The notes: a model not told the origin generated them from the letters alone. Counted from the first letter of the stretch, positions 8,883 through 22,676 are shown. The stretch is DNA of 64,000 bases from Sphingomonas donggukensis (GCF_023674425.1 NZ_CP098401.1:2339501-2403500), one strand, 5' to 3'. Made by a program: numbers and translations.

Positions 8883-10742
8883 TCAGGCCGCCTCGCGCTC
8901 CAGCGCCTCGCTCGCTTCCATCCACGCCGTCTCCGCCGCGTCGATGCGATCGGTCAGGTCGGCGCGACGCTTCATCAGGTCGCTCATCGACAGCCTGGCA
9001 AGCTCGCCCGCCGCGGTCGCGGGGTCGAACATCGCGCGCTCGATCGCGGTGCGCTGCTCGGTCAGCTTCGCCAGTTCGCCCTCGGCGTCCTTCGCGGCAG
9101 CACGCAGCGCCTTCTCGGCCTCGCGCGCGGCGACGGCGGCCGCCTTGTCCTTCTTCTTCGCCTTGGCCGATCCGCCCGCACCGTCGCCGGACAGGATCAT
9201 CGCGATATAATCGTCGAGCGTCCCGTCATATTCTCGTGCCGTGCCGTGATCGACCAGCACCAGCCGGTCGGCGGTCAGTTCGACCATGTGGCGATCGTGG
9301 CTGACCAGGATCACCGCGCCCGAATAGTCGTTCAGCGCCTGGACCAGCGCCTCGCGCGCATCGACGTCGAGGTGGTTGGTCGGCTCGTCGAGGATCAGCA
9401 GGTGCGGCGCATCGCGGGTGATGATCGCGAGCGCCAGGCGCGCGCGCTCGCCGCCCGACAGCTTGCCGACCTTCGTCGTCGCCTTGTCGCCCGAAAAGCC
9501 GAACCGCCCCAGCTGCCCGCGCACCGCGGCGGGCGACGCACCCTTCATCGTGCGCGTCATGTGCTCGAGCGGGGTATCGTCGGTGTCGAGTTCCTCGACC
9601 TGATACTGGGTGAAATATCCGACGTTCATCTTGCCCGTCGCGGTCATCCCGCCACCCATCGGCGCCAGCTGTGCCGCGAGCAGCCGCGCGAGCGTCGTCT
9701 TGCCGTTGCCGTTGCGCCCCAGCAGCGCGATGCGGTCGTCGGGGTCGATGCGCAGATTGAGCTTCTTCAGGATCGGGCGGTCGCCGTAGCCGACATCGGC
9801 CATGTCGAGCGTGATGAGCGGGGGCCGGAGCTCGCTCGGGTTGGGGAAGCCGAACGACAGCGTCGGATCGTTGGCGAGCTCGGCGATCGGCTGCATCTTC
9901 GCCAGCATCTTCTGCCGGCTCTGCGCCTGTTTCGCGGTCGATGCGCGGGCGGAATTGCGCGCGACATAGTCCTGCAGCTTCGCGCGCTGCGCATCCTGGT
10001 TCGCCTTCGCCGCGGCCAGCTGCGCCATGCGCTCGGCGCGCTGCTTCTCGAACGAATCGTAACCGCCCGCGTACAGCGTGATCTTTCCGTTCTGCAGGTG
10101 CAGGATGTGGTCGACCACGTTGTTCAGGAAATCGCGCTCATGGCTGACCACGACGATCGTCGCCTTGTAGCTCTTCAGGAAATCCTCGAGCCACATCACC
10201 GCTTCGAGATCGAGGTGGTTGCTGGGCTCGTCGAGCAGCAGCAGGTCGGGCTGCGAGAACAGCAGCGCGGCGAGCGCGACGCGCATCTTCCACCCGCCCG
10301 AAAAGCTGTCGAGCGGCTGCGCCTGCATCGCCTCGTCGAAGCCGAGCCCCAGCAGGATACGCGCGGCGCGTGCCGGCGCCGTATAGGCGTCGATCGCGAT
10401 CAGCCGTTCGTACGCATCGCCCAGCACGTCGGGCTCGACGTCGGTCTCGACCAGCGCCATCAGCGCGGCACGCTCGGTATCGGCCTCCAGCACCGTGTCG
10501 AACGGGGTCTTGTCGCCCGACGGCGCTTCCTGCGCGATATAACCGATGCGCGCGCCGCGCGGCATGTCGGCGGAGCCACCATCGGGCTCCAGCTGGCCGG
10601 CGATGACCCGCACCATCGTCGACTTGCCCGCGCCGTTGCGCCCAATCAGCCCGACCCGGCTCCCCGGCGGCAATGCCGCGGTCGCGCCGTCGAGGATCGT
10701 GCGGCCGCCAAGGCGCACGGTGATGCCGTTGAGGTTGAGCAT
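8883..10742 (-). CDS. ABC-F family ATP-binding protein
   Basis: 619 residues with two tandem ATPase domains and no membrane segments. First Walker A GRNGAGKS, signature FSGGWKMR, Walker B LLLLDEPSNHLD; second Walker A GRNGNGKT, signature LSGGERARL, Walker B LLILDEPTNHLD. The interdomain linker is rich in Lys/Arg/Gln and helical, and an Ala/Lys/Glu coiled coil makes the last ~90 residues. ABC-F proteins bind the ribosomal E-site and adjust translation or confer antibiotic protection; the YheS/Uup-type layout suggests a housekeeping role. Assignment to a precise subfamily is not possible by eye. Confidence 0.92.
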   Translation of the reverse strand: MLNLNGITVRLGGRTILDGATAALPPGSRVGLIGRNGAGKSTMVRVIAGQLEPDGGSADMPRGARIGYIAQEAPSGDKTPFDTVLEADTERAALMALVETDVEPDVLGDAYERLIAIDAYTAPARAARILLGLGFDEAMQAQPLDSFSGGWKMRVALAALLFSQPDLLLLDEPSNHLDLEAVMWLEDFLKSYKATIVVVSHERDFLNNVVDHILHLQNGKITLYAGGYDSFEKQRAERMAQLAAAKANQDAQRAKLQDYVARNSARASTAKQAQSRQKMLAKMQPIAELANDPTLSFGFPNPSELRPPLITLDMADVGYGDRPILKKLNLRIDPDDRIALLGRNGNGKTTLARLLAAQLAPMGGGMTATGKMNVGYFTQYQVEELDTDDTPLEHMTRTMKGASPAAVRGQLGRFGFSGDKATTKVGKLSGGERARLALAIITRDAPHLLILDEPTNHLDVDAREALVQALNDYSGAVILVSHDRHMVELTADRLVLVDHGTAREYDGTLDDYIAMILSGDGAGGSAKAKKKDKAAAVAAREAEKALRAAAKDAEGELAKLTEQRTAIERAMFDPATAAGELARLSMSDLMKRRADLTDRIDAAETAWMEASEALEREAA

Positions 10743-10836
10743 GGCCGCGCCGTTAGCAGATGCAGCACGGTTTCGCTAGGCGAGGAGCGGGGCGGCATCT
10801 CCCCATTCTCTGCCGGCCCTCTCTACCTCATAGCCG

Positions 10837-10973
10837 TTCGTGTCGAGTAGAGACCGAGTAGCGGCAACGCCGCGTATCGAGGGCTCGTATCGAGACAGGG
10901 TTGCCGGACCGCAGTCTCTCGATACGCGCTTTCGCTACGGCCTGCGGCCTGTTCAATCGCTACTCGAGACGAA
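10837..10973. repeat. dispersed palindromic repeat, family A, copy 1
   Basis: Outer arms TTCGTGTCGAGTAG (10837-10850) and CTACTCGAGACGAA (10960-10973) are inverted with one mismatch in 14. Inner segments (GTATCGAG and CTCGATACG) are also inverted, so the element can form a long branched hairpin. Two relatives with the same arm sequence occur at 28898 and 44766. It lies between the LytTR regulator and the ABC-F gene. No open frame and no target duplication is seen. Confidence 0.75.
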
Positions 10974-11045
10974 TGTGGGAGGCATAAACCGCCACGCCGT
11001 CGGACGGAGCGGCTGCGCCGCGCCGCCGCCCGCCGTGGCGAGTCG

Positions 11046-11067
11046 GCACTTTGCTTAGGCAAAGTGC
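11046..11067 (-). terminator. hairpin after the response regulator gene
   Basis: GCACTTTGC-TTAG-GCAAAGTGC is a perfect 9-bp stem with a 4-nt loop, 13 nt past the regulator stop. It lacks a T-run, so it may be a weak terminator or an mRNA-stabilising hairpin. Confidence 0.4.
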
Positions 11068-11079
11068 GCGCCGCCCGCG

Positions 11080-11886
11080 TCAGTGGACGAACCGCGCCAC
11101 CACATCCCGGTACGACCGCGACACCTTCACCTGCCCACCCGAATCGAGCACCAGGAAGCATTCGCCGTTGGTGTGCGGCTTCACCTGCCGCACCAGGTCC
11201 AGGTTGACGATGGTCGAGCGGTGGACGCGCTGGAACCGTCGGGGGTCGAGGCGCTTTTCCAGGTCCTTCATCGTCTGGCGCAGGATCAGCGTGTTGTCGC
11301 CGGTCTTGATGCACATGTAATCGCCCGCGGCCTCGACGACCTCGATCGTGTCGACGTCGACGCGGAAGATCTTGCCGCGATCCTTGATGTTGATGAGCTT
11401 CTCGAACCGGCTCGACGCATGTTCGCCCGCGCCGCCGCCGTCCGCGATCGCCTCGACCGATTCGGGCGCGACCTCGGCCAGCACTTCCTTCAGCCGGTCG
11501 ACCTCGCCCGCGCCGCGCTTCTCGGTCAGGCGCTGACGCACGCGGTCCAGCGTGTCGGCCAGCCGCGCCTCGTCGACCGGCTTCATCAGATAATCGACCG
11601 CCTGCGCCTCGAACGCCTTCAGCGCGTGGTCGCTATAGGCGGTGACGAACACGAACAGCGGCGGCTCGACTTCCATCAGGCCCTGGATCACCGAAAAGCC
11701 GTCGAAGCCCGGCATCTGGATGTCGAGGAAGACCAGATCGGGCTTGTGCGTCTTGATCGCGCTGATCGCCTCGCGACCGTTCTGGCATTTGTCGATGATC
11801 TCGACGTCGTCATGCTCCTGCAGCCGGATCTCGAGACCCTGGATCGCCAGTGGCTCGTCGTCGACTAGGATGGTTCGGATGGTCAT
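11080..11886 (-). CDS. LytTR family response regulator
   Basis: 268 residues. Residues 1-120 form a CheY-like receiver with acidic pocket Asp9-Asp10, phospho-acceptor Asp55 (VFLDIQMPG), and the conserved Lys in LMKPVD. A linker rich in Asp/Glu/Ala (about 125-160) leads to a C-terminal LytTR DNA-binding domain (INIKDRGKIFRVDVDTI ... FQRVHRSTIVNL). Such proteins (LytR/AlgR type) bind direct repeats upstream of their targets when phosphorylated. The partner kinase gene lies 121 nt upstream on the same strand. The GAGG before the ATG supports the start. Confidence 0.93.
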   Translation of the reverse strand: MTIRTILVDDEPLAIQGLEIRLQEHDDVEIIDKCQNGREAISAIKTHKPDLVFLDIQMPGFDGFSVIQGLMEVEPPLFVFVTAYSDHALKAFEAQAVDYLMKPVDEARLADTLDRVRQRLTEKRGAGEVDRLKEVLAEVAPESVEAIADGGGAGEHASSRFEKLINIKDRGKIFRVDVDTIEVVEAAGDYMCIKTGDNTLILRQTMKDLEKRLDPRRFQRVHRSTIVNLDLVRQVKPHTNGECFLVLDSGGQVKVSRSYRDVVARFVH

Positions 11887-12007
11887 GCTGCCTCGCAGTT
11901 CGTAATGGCGTGGTGAAACTCTGCCCCCTCCGACGGCCTGCTCGCCCCTGGTCCGCGCACGTTTTCCCGGCGGCGGCGGATGGGGGCCAGGCGGGCCGGA
12001 AACTCGA

Positions 12008-13102
12008 TCATGCTGCCTGTCGTGCCGGTTCCTCCAGCTGGAACGGTATCTCGATCTCCACGGCGAAACCGTCGCCGGGGCGTGCCTGCGTCTCGAAGCG
12101 GTGCTCGGGCCCGTACGCCTGCGCCAGCCGCTCCCTGATATTGGTAAGGCCCACCCCGGTTGAAAGGGTCGGCCGACGCGGCCCCCCGATCAAGCCGGGT
12201 CCGGTATCGGACACGGCGATCTGCACCCGGTCGCCGACGAGCCGAGCGGTGACCGCGATTTCAGCGCCTTCCTCCTGCGGAGTGACGGCATATTTGATCG
12301 CATTCTCGACCAGCGGCTGGAGCAGCAGCGAGGGCAGGCGCGCCTTTTCGACGCGCGGATCGATGTCGAACACGGTGCGGAGTCGCGCCTCGAAGCGCAT
12401 CTTCTCGATGTCGAGGTACAGCTTCAGCGTCTCGACCTCCTGCATCACGGTCACGTGCGCGGTAGGTTCGTTGGCGAGCGTATAGCGCAGGAACGCCGAC
12501 AAGCGGCTGAGCATCGCGTTCGCCCGCTCGGTCTGTTTCAGCAGGACGAGCGTCGAGATCGAATTCAGCGTATTGAACAGGAAATGCGGGTTCAGCTGGT
12601 ATCGCAGCATCGCCAGCTGCGCCGACGACGCCTCGCTTTCCAGCAGGCGCATGCGGTCGACCTGCTCCTCGACGATCAGATACCAGTTGATTCCGAAATA
12701 GAGCGCCGTCCACCCGCCGAGCACCGTGAAGGGTACGAAACTCGACCCGATCACCAGCGGCCAGCTGATCGGCGTGTCGGCGGCGCGGATGAAGCTGAAA
12801 TTGAACGCCTGGATGATCGCGTAGATGACCGTCGCCGCCAGCAGCGTCGCGACCGTCATCGCGACCCCGGTCAGCCGCGGCAGGCGCCGGTAATAGCCGT
12901 AGAGCGTCGAGAGCAGCAGCGTGATGCAATAGCCGACGATCGATTCGATGATGACGGCCAGCACGCCTTCGACGCTGATGCCGTTCGACACGCCGACGAC
13001 CGCGCGCAGCAGCAGATAGCCCGACCAGCCCGCCGCCTGGAGCATCCAGAACGCGCGGCTCTTCTGTTCGAAGAACGGTCGGGAAAAGATCGCAGGCCTC
13101 AC
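12008..13102 (-). CDS. LytS-type sensor histidine kinase
   Basis: 364 residues from a GTG at 13102 preceded by AGGCGG; an upstream in-frame ATG would overlap the TonB receptor. The N-terminal half has about four membrane helices and no extracytoplasmic domain of note. The C-terminal half is the His_kinase/HATPase pair of the LytS class: phospho-acceptor His in LNPHFLFNTLNS, N-box ENAIKYAV, G-box SDTGPGL and GVGLTNIRERL. It would autophosphorylate and pass phosphate to the adjacent LytTR regulator. The signal is unknown; membrane-embedded helices suggest an intramembrane or envelope cue. Confidence 0.92.
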   Translation of the reverse strand: MRPAIFSRPFFEQKSRAFWMLQAAGWSGYLLLRAVVGVSNGISVEGVLAVIIESIVGYCITLLLSTLYGYYRRLPRLTGVAMTVATLLAATVIYAIIQAFNFSFIRAADTPISWPLVIGSSFVPFTVLGGWTALYFGINWYLIVEEQVDRMRLLESEASSAQLAMLRYQLNPHFLFNTLNSISTLVLLKQTERANAMLSRLSAFLRYTLANEPTAHVTVMQEVETLKLYLDIEKMRFEARLRTVFDIDPRVEKARLPSLLLQPLVENAIKYAVTPQEEGAEIAVTARLVGDRVQIAVSDTGPGLIGGPRRPTLSTGVGLTNIRERLAQAYGPEHRFETQARPGDGFAVEIEIPFQLEEPARQAA

Positions 13103-13137
13103 GACGACCGCCTGTAGCCGCCCCGCGCCGACAGGGC

Positions 13138-13173
13138 AAAGAAAAGGCCGCCGTCCCGGGTAGGACGGCGGCC
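13138..13173 (-). terminator. rho-independent terminator of the TonB receptor gene
   Basis: An 11-bp perfect stem (13146-13156 with 13163-13173, GGCCGCCGTCC) with a 6-nt loop is followed on the minus strand by TTTTCTTT. It sits 31 nt past the TonB-dependent receptor stop and separates it from the kinase gene. Confidence 0.9.
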
Positions 13174-13203
13174 TCGAAGGTCCTGATCGGATCGACGTGC
13201 GGC

Positions 13204-15975
13204 TTAGAAGCCGACGATGAGCGATGCGATGAAGGTGCGCGGGTTGCCCAGCTGTGCGTTGGGCGGCGAACCGTAGTTGGTGATCGTGCCGGCGGTGTTG
13301 AACGTCGGCCCCTGGTTCAGGTTGCTCTGGAAGCCACCGACGTACTTCTCGTCGAAGACGTTGATGAGGTTGAACTGGAAATAGGTTTCCTTGTTCAGCC
13401 CCGCCCACTCCAGGCCGACACGCGCATTGGCATCGACCAGCGTGTAAGCCGGCGTCTTGTTGTCGTAGATCTGGAACGTCTGCACCACGCCGTTGACGGT
13501 CAGTGCCTGACGGACGACCTCGTTCGTGTCGTAGATGTAGCGTGGGCCGGTGCGCTTGGCGGTGAAGCCCAGCTCGACCGGGCCCAGGATCGCATTCGCG
13601 CCGCCACCGAAGGTGTAGGTCGGCGAACCGCCCTCACGCTTGCCGGCGGTGTTGGCGTAGTATGCCGTGCCCGCAGCGCCGAGCGGCCCTGCAACCGTGG
13701 TGCGACCGATCAGGACGTTGTCCTGGATCTTCGAGTCGAGATACGAACCGAACGCATAGACGCTGAATTCGCGGATCGGCTGGTAGGCGATCGACCCGTC
13801 GAAGCCGAACTTCTTCACGCGGCCCAGGTTGCGGTACACGGTGCGGTCGAGGTCGGGATCGTAGGACGAGGCCAGGCGATCCTTATAGTCGGTGTACCAG
13901 CCGGTGAACTGCGCCTGGATCTTCGACGAACGGAAGCGGAGGCCACCGTCGAAGTTGTCGGTCGTCTCCGGACGCGGGCGCGCCTGCGCCGTGGTCAGCG
14001 GGAAGAAGAACGAGTTGTACAGGTTGTCCGTGCCCGGCACCTGCAGACCCTTCGAATAGTTGAAGAAGGTCGAGAACTGGTTCGTCAGGTTATACGTCAG
14101 GCCGACGTTCGGCAGGATCTTCTTGTAGTTGAAGATGCGCTGCTGCGGACCCTGGATCGGCGCGGTGGTGCCGGGCGCGATCGTGACGGTCGGGTTGGTC
14201 GACAGATAGGCGGACTGCGCGGCAGTGTTGGTGCCGAAGCACTCGACGAAGCCGGCAGCGCTCGACGTGGCGCAATAGTTGGTCAGGTTGCGCTTGAAGA
14301 ACGGCGCACGGATGCCGAGGTTCACGACCAGATTGTTGTCGAAGAACTCGCCGCGATATTCGCCCGACACCTGGTGCAGGATCGCGTACGATAGACGGTC
14401 ACGCTTCTGCAGCACGTTGCCGCCGACGTCGACGGCCGGCGAGTTGATCGGGAACACGTCGCGCGGCTTGCCGTCGGCGAACAGGAAGCCGACTTCGCCG
14501 GTCTGACGGTGCCGCGCACGGTCATAGGTGTAGTTGAGGCGGAAGGTGTTGTCGTCGTTCAGGTTCCAGCGCAGGCCGGCGATCACGCCGATGCGCTTCG
14601 TGCCGGTCTGGCTGGGGGCCAGCACGCGGATCGTGTCGAGCGTATCGCCGTCACCGTTCAGGTCGCGCCCGAAATAGGGCACGCCGCCGATGTAGCCCGA
14701 CTGGCAGCTCGTCGTCGGGCTGTTGCCGGTCGTGTTGCAGTTCGAGTTGGCGGGGTTGGTCGACGACGACGGCAGCGCCGGGTTCAGCAGCGCCGGGTTG
14801 ACGTCGCGGAGGGCCTCCTGCGCCACGACCGTGCCGCCACCGTTCGCCTTGACGAACTGATAGCTCGGATCGACCGTCAGCACGACGCTGTCGGTGATCG
14901 AGAAGCGCGAGGCGCCGCGGAAGTTGCCGGTGTTCGACGGGTTGAAACGCTCGTCGAAGGTCGAGCCGCAGCTGTTGGCGGTATCGGCGACGCCGGCGCG
15001 TGCCACCTGGTTGGTCAGGCAGCGGCCGTTCGTGTAGTTCGCATCGCCCACGCCGACCGAGTAGCGCGGATCCTCGTTACCGATCAGGAAGCGGTTGGCC
15101 GAGCCGGAGCCCAGCACGCGCGGCGCGGTAGCGATCGTCTGGTTGGGGCTGGTGCCCGAGACCGTCTGGATCGTCGTGTCGTAGCGCAGCGGCAGCGAGC
15201 CCTGGAAGTTGTTGCGGTTGACGTTGTAGTGGCCCGACACCGAGATGAAGTCGCCGTTCGTGCCCAGGTCCTGCCAGATACGCGCATTGTACTGCTGCTT
15301 GCGGATCTTGCCGACGTTGTTGAACACGACGTTGTTGCGCGCCTGGCTGGCGGCGAAGAACATGCGCGGACCGCCGTCGAAGATCTCACCGGTCTGGATG
15401 AGGCCGAAGGTGCGGAAATAGTCGAAGTCGCCGCGGCTGCCGACGACCTTCACGCTGAAGTCCTTCGACGGCACGATCGTGCGGTAGTTGACGGTCGAAC
15501 CGGTCGCGCCGGCGGTCGGCGAATCGACGTCGGTGGTGCCCAGGTTGACGTTGACCTGCTCGATCAGCTCGGGATCGAGCTGCTGGTTCGAATAGATCGC
15601 GTAGTTGCCCGAATCGTTCAGCGGCACGCCGTCGAACGTCTGGCTGATGCGGGTCGAATCGAAGCCGCGGATGGTGAGCGTGCCGCCCGCCGAACCGAAC
15701 GGATCGTTGTTCTGGAAGCTGACGCCCGGCAGGTTGTTGATCGTGTCGTTGATCGTCTGGCCCGGTGCTTGGCGGCTGATGAATTCCTGATTCAGGACAG
15801 CCTTCGCCTTCGACGTGTCCGGAACCTCGATGCCGCCGGCGTCGTTGGTGCGGGCGCCGGTGACGACGATCTCGCCTTCATTCTCGAAATCGATCGAGCC
15901 GGTCGACTGTGCGAAGGCCGCCCCCGGAACCAGCAGCGCGGCAAACGCCACGCCGGCATACAGCTTCATGCGCAT
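13204..15975 (-). CDS. TonB-dependent outer membrane receptor
   Basis: 923 residues. A signal peptide (cleavage after AAFAQ, about residue 23) is followed by a TonB-box-like EIVVTGA, a plug domain (INDTINNLPGVSF, TLTIRGFD) and a long 22-strand-type barrel ending in an aromatic residue (LIVGF), as needed for outer-membrane assembly. It has extended loops rich in Asn/Ser/Thr/Pro, for example around residues 390-430. Substrate unknown; sphingomonads use such receptors for siderophores, sugars or vitamins. It is monocistronic by its terminator, and stands next to the LytS/LytTR pair, which might control it (inference). Start chosen at ATG with GAGGGG upstream. Confidence 0.93.
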   Translation of the reverse strand: MRMKLYAGVAFAALLVPGAAFAQSTGSIDFENEGEIVVTGARTNDAGGIEVPDTSKAKAVLNQEFISRQAPGQTINDTINNLPGVSFQNNDPFGSAGGTLTIRGFDSTRISQTFDGVPLNDSGNYAIYSNQQLDPELIEQVNVNLGTTDVDSPTAGATGSTVNYRTIVPSKDFSVKVVGSRGDFDYFRTFGLIQTGEIFDGGPRMFFAASQARNNVVFNNVGKIRKQQYNARIWQDLGTNGDFISVSGHYNVNRNNFQGSLPLRYDTTIQTVSGTSPNQTIATAPRVLGSGSANRFLIGNEDPRYSVGVGDANYTNGRCLTNQVARAGVADTANSCGSTFDERFNPSNTGNFRGASRFSITDSVVLTVDPSYQFVKANGGGTVVAQEALRDVNPALLNPALPSSSTNPANSNCNTTGNSPTTSCQSGYIGGVPYFGRDLNGDGDTLDTIRVLAPSQTGTKRIGVIAGLRWNLNDDNTFRLNYTYDRARHRQTGEVGFLFADGKPRDVFPINSPAVDVGGNVLQKRDRLSYAILHQVSGEYRGEFFDNNLVVNLGIRAPFFKRNLTNYCATSSAAGFVECFGTNTAAQSAYLSTNPTVTIAPGTTAPIQGPQQRIFNYKKILPNVGLTYNLTNQFSTFFNYSKGLQVPGTDNLYNSFFFPLTTAQARPRPETTDNFDGGLRFRSSKIQAQFTGWYTDYKDRLASSYDPDLDRTVYRNLGRVKKFGFDGSIAYQPIREFSVYAFGSYLDSKIQDNVLIGRTTVAGPLGAAGTAYYANTAGKREGGSPTYTFGGGANAILGPVELGFTAKRTGPRYIYDTNEVVRQALTVNGVVQTFQIYDNKTPAYTLVDANARVGLEWAGLNKETYFQFNLINVFDEKYVGGFQSNLNQGPTFNTAGTITNYGSPPNAQLGNPRTFIASLIVGF

Positions 15976-16144
15976 TGTAGAAATTTCCCCTCAAGAGCAT
16001 CGTCGCTCGAGCGTGGCGCCTGCGCCACCCACGCGGTGCGCCCTGCTCTCGGTTTGTGACCAATAAATGACGCCGGGGGGTGCCGTCGAGTCGCGCGATC
16101 ACGGTTGTCTTGCTGCGTTGCAAAAAAGCATCACTTTGAGGGAA

Positions 16145-20351
<4,207 letters not shown>

Positions 20352-20425
20352 GCCCGCCACGGCTGGAGAATTAGGGCGCGGGGAGTTAAGAAATCGTCAG
20401 AGACACGGGGAGCGAAAAACCGGTC

Positions 20426-21091
20426 ATGACCGAACCCACGCTGAAGCTCTACGCCCACCCGCTTTCCTCCTATTGTCAGAAGGTTCTGACCGCCCTCTAC
20501 GAGAACGCGACCCCGTGCGAATACTGCGTGCTCGACGGTACCGAGCCGGTCGCCAGCCGCTTCGCCGCGCTGTGGCCGATCGGCAAGTTTCCGGTGCTGA
20601 CCGACGGCGATCGCATGGTCGCGGAGGCGAGCACGATCATCGAATACCTCGACGCCGTCCATCCCGGCCCGATGCGGTTCGTCCCCGCCGCCCCCCTCGC
20701 CGCGGTCGAAGTCAGGATGCTCGATCGCTTCGTCGACAATTATGTGATGACGCCGCAGCAGAAGATCGTCGCCGACGTGCTGCGCGATGGCGAGCGCGAC
20801 CCGCGCGGGGTGCGCGAGGCGCAGGCGATGCTCGACACCAGCTACGCCTGGCTCGACGCGCGGATGCGGGGCCGCGAATGGGCGGCAGGGTCCGATTTCA
20901 GCCTGGCCGACTGCGCGGCGGCGCCGGCGCTGCTCTACGCCGACTGGTCCTATCCGATCCCGCGCCGCTTCGCAGACCTGTGGGCGTACCGCGACCGCCT
21001 GCTCGCGCGCCCGTCCTATGCCCGCGCGCTCGACGAGGCGCGGCCTTACCGCCACATGTTCCCGCTTGGCGCGCCGGAGGGACGCGATTAA
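20426..21091 (+). CDS. glutathione S-transferase family protein
   Basis: 221 residues with the thioredoxin-like N-domain (LKLYAHPLSSYCQKVLTALYENATP), cis-Pro region (GKFPVLTDGD), the ESTIIEYLD-like stretch ASTIIEYLD that binds the glutathione gamma-glutamyl group, and an all-helical C-domain with the DFSLADCAAAP motif. Ser/Tyr at positions 13-15 could activate the thiol. Cytosolic; substrate unknown. It ends 11 nt before the fumarase start, so the two are probably one operon. Confidence 0.9.
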   Translation: MTEPTLKLYAHPLSSYCQKVLTALYENATPCEYCVLDGTEPVASRFAALWPIGKFPVLTDGDRMVAEASTIIEYLDAVHPGPMRFVPAAPLAAVEVRMLDRFVDNYVMTPQQKIVADVLRDGERDPRGVREAQAMLDTSYAWLDARMRGREWAAGSDFSLADCAAAPALLYADWSYPIPRRFADLWAYRDRLLARPSYARALDEARPYRHMFPLGAPEGRD

Positions 21092-21102
21092 CGGGATCGC
21101 CC

Positions 21103-22623
21103 ATGACCGTCACGATCCGCCCCGCCGACCTGATCGAAAGCGTCGCCGACGCGCTGCAGTTCATCAGCTACTACCACCCAATGGATTATATCCGCGCACT
21201 GGGCGTCGCCTATGAGGCTGAGCAGAGCCCGGCCGCCAAGGACGCCATCGCGCAGATCCTGACCAACAGCCGCATGTGCGCGGAGGGGCATCGCCCGATC
21301 TGCCAGGACACCGGCATCGTCACGGTGTTCGTGAAGTGGGGCCAGGATTGCCGCCTGGACGGATCGCAGAGCCTGCAGGAGGTCGTCGACGAGGGCGTGC
21401 GCCGCGCCTACCTCCATCCCGAGAACAAACTGCGCGCCTCGATCCTCGCCGACCCCGCCTTCACCCGCCGCAATACGAAGGACAATACGCCGAGCGTCCT
21501 TCACGTCGAGATGGTCCCCGGCGCGACCGTCAGCGTCGACGTCGCGGCCAAGGGGGGCGGTTCGGAGAACAAGTCCAAGTTCAAGATGATGAACCCCAGC
21601 GACTCGATCGTCGACTGGGTGCTGGAGATGATCCCCCAGATGGGCGCCGGCTGGTGCCCGCCCGGCATGCTCGGCATCGGCATCGGCGGGACCGCGGAAA
21701 AGGCGATGCTGCTCGCCAAGCAATCGCTGATGGGCAGCATCGACATGGCCCAGCTGAAGGCGCGCGGGCCCCAGGACGATATCGAGGCTTTGCGCATCGA
21801 GCTGTATGACAAGGTCAATGCGCTCGGCATCGGCGCGCAGGGGCTGGGCGGGCTTTCCACCATCCTCGACGTGAAGATCCTCGACTGGCCGACTCATGCC
21901 GCGTCGAAGCCGGTGGCGATGATCCCCAATTGCGCGGCGACCCGCCACGCGCACTTCACGCTCGACGGGTCGGGGCCGGTGTATCTCGAGGCGCCGAAGC
22001 TCGCCGACTGGCCCGACGTCAACTGGACGCCCGACAAGGCGGCGATCCGCGTCGATCTCGACACGCTGAGCCCGCAAGTCGTGCAGAGCTGGAAGCACGG
22101 CGACCGCCTGCTCCTGAACGGAAAGATGCTGACCGGCCGCGACGCCGCGCACAAGCGAATCGCCGACATGCTGGCCAAGGGCGAGGAGCTGCCCGTCAGC
22201 TTCAAGGGCCGCGTGATCTACTACGTCGGCCCGGTCGATCCGGTCGGCGCAGAAGTCGTCGGCCCCGCGGGCCCGACCACCGCGACCCGGATGGACAAGT
22301 TCACCCGGATGATGCTCGATCAGGGCCTGCTCGCAATGGTCGGCAAGGCCGAACGCGGCCCCGCCGCGACCCAGGCGATCGCCGAGGCGAAGTCCGCCTA
22401 CCTGATGGCGGTCGGCGGCGCCGCCTACCTCGTCGCCCGCGCGATCAAGGGGTCGCGGGTCGTCGGCTTCGAGGATCTGGGCATGGAGGCGATCTACGAA
22501 TTCGAGGTCGCCGATTTCCCGGTAACAGTCGCCGTCGATAGCGAAGGCCAGAACGTCCATACGCTCGCCCCGCTGGTATGGCGGGAGAAAATCGCGAAGG
22601 AAGGGTTGCTGGCGGGGGTGTGA
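21103..22623 (+). CDS. class I fumarate hydratase (4Fe-4S)
   Basis: 506 residues, the normal length for the iron-sulfur class I fumarase. The alpha domain holds the cluster-binding cysteines (NSRMCAEGHRPICQDTG, IPNCAATRHAHF, with a GSGPV stretch nearby), and the beta domain contains the TATRMDKFT-like segment (TTATRMDKFTRMM). It interconverts fumarate and malate in the TCA cycle and is oxygen-sensitive. The ATG at 21103 fits the family start (IRPADLIESVADALQFISYYHP). Upstream in-frame sequence to 20350 overlaps the GST gene and is a shadow. Confidence 0.94.
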   Translation: MTVTIRPADLIESVADALQFISYYHPMDYIRALGVAYEAEQSPAAKDAIAQILTNSRMCAEGHRPICQDTGIVTVFVKWGQDCRLDGSQSLQEVVDEGVRRAYLHPENKLRASILADPAFTRRNTKDNTPSVLHVEMVPGATVSVDVAAKGGGSENKSKFKMMNPSDSIVDWVLEMIPQMGAGWCPPGMLGIGIGGTAEKAMLLAKQSLMGSIDMAQLKARGPQDDIEALRIELYDKVNALGIGAQGLGGLSTILDVKILDWPTHAASKPVAMIPNCAATRHAHFTLDGSGPVYLEAPKLADWPDVNWTPDKAAIRVDLDTLSPQVVQSWKHGDRLLLNGKMLTGRDAAHKRIADMLAKGEELPVSFKGRVIYYVGPVDPVGAEVVGPAGPTTATRMDKFTRMMLDQGLLAMVGKAERGPAATQAIAEAKSAYLMAVGGAAYLVARAIKGSRVVGFEDLGMEAIYEFEVADFPVTVAVDSEGQNVHTLAPLVWREKIAKEGLLAGV

Positions 22624-22648
22624 GGGAGCGGCTGCTGTTGGGTGGAAA

Positions 22649-22676
22649 GCCGCGATAGCGCTGATATGATCGCGGC
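22649..22676 (+). other. hairpin abutting a start codon
   Basis: GCCGCGAT and ATCGCGGC form a perfect 8-bp stem around a 12-nt loop, and its last base is directly before the ATG of the small gene at 22677. It could be a post-fumarase hairpin or could hinder ribosome access; no Shine-Dalgarno is visible there. Confidence 0.4.

Larger units (their letters stand above)
10743..11079. other. intergenic region, 337 nt
   Basis: No convincing gene. It holds a copy of the family-A palindromic repeat (10837-10973) and a perfect 9-bp hairpin (11046-11067) just past the response-regulator stop. Short open frames here are shadows of the repeat. Confidence 0.7.

Noticed and set aside
8836..8925. N-terminal extension of RecQ from the ATG at 8925
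   Set aside because: It overlaps the ABC-F gene end, is Gly-rich and unlike RecQ, and the GTG at 8835 has a good ribosome site.
10743..11079. IS-element remnant in the gap before the response regulator
   Set aside because: The sequence is explained by the family-A repeat and a hairpin; no transposase-like residue pattern or target duplication is present.
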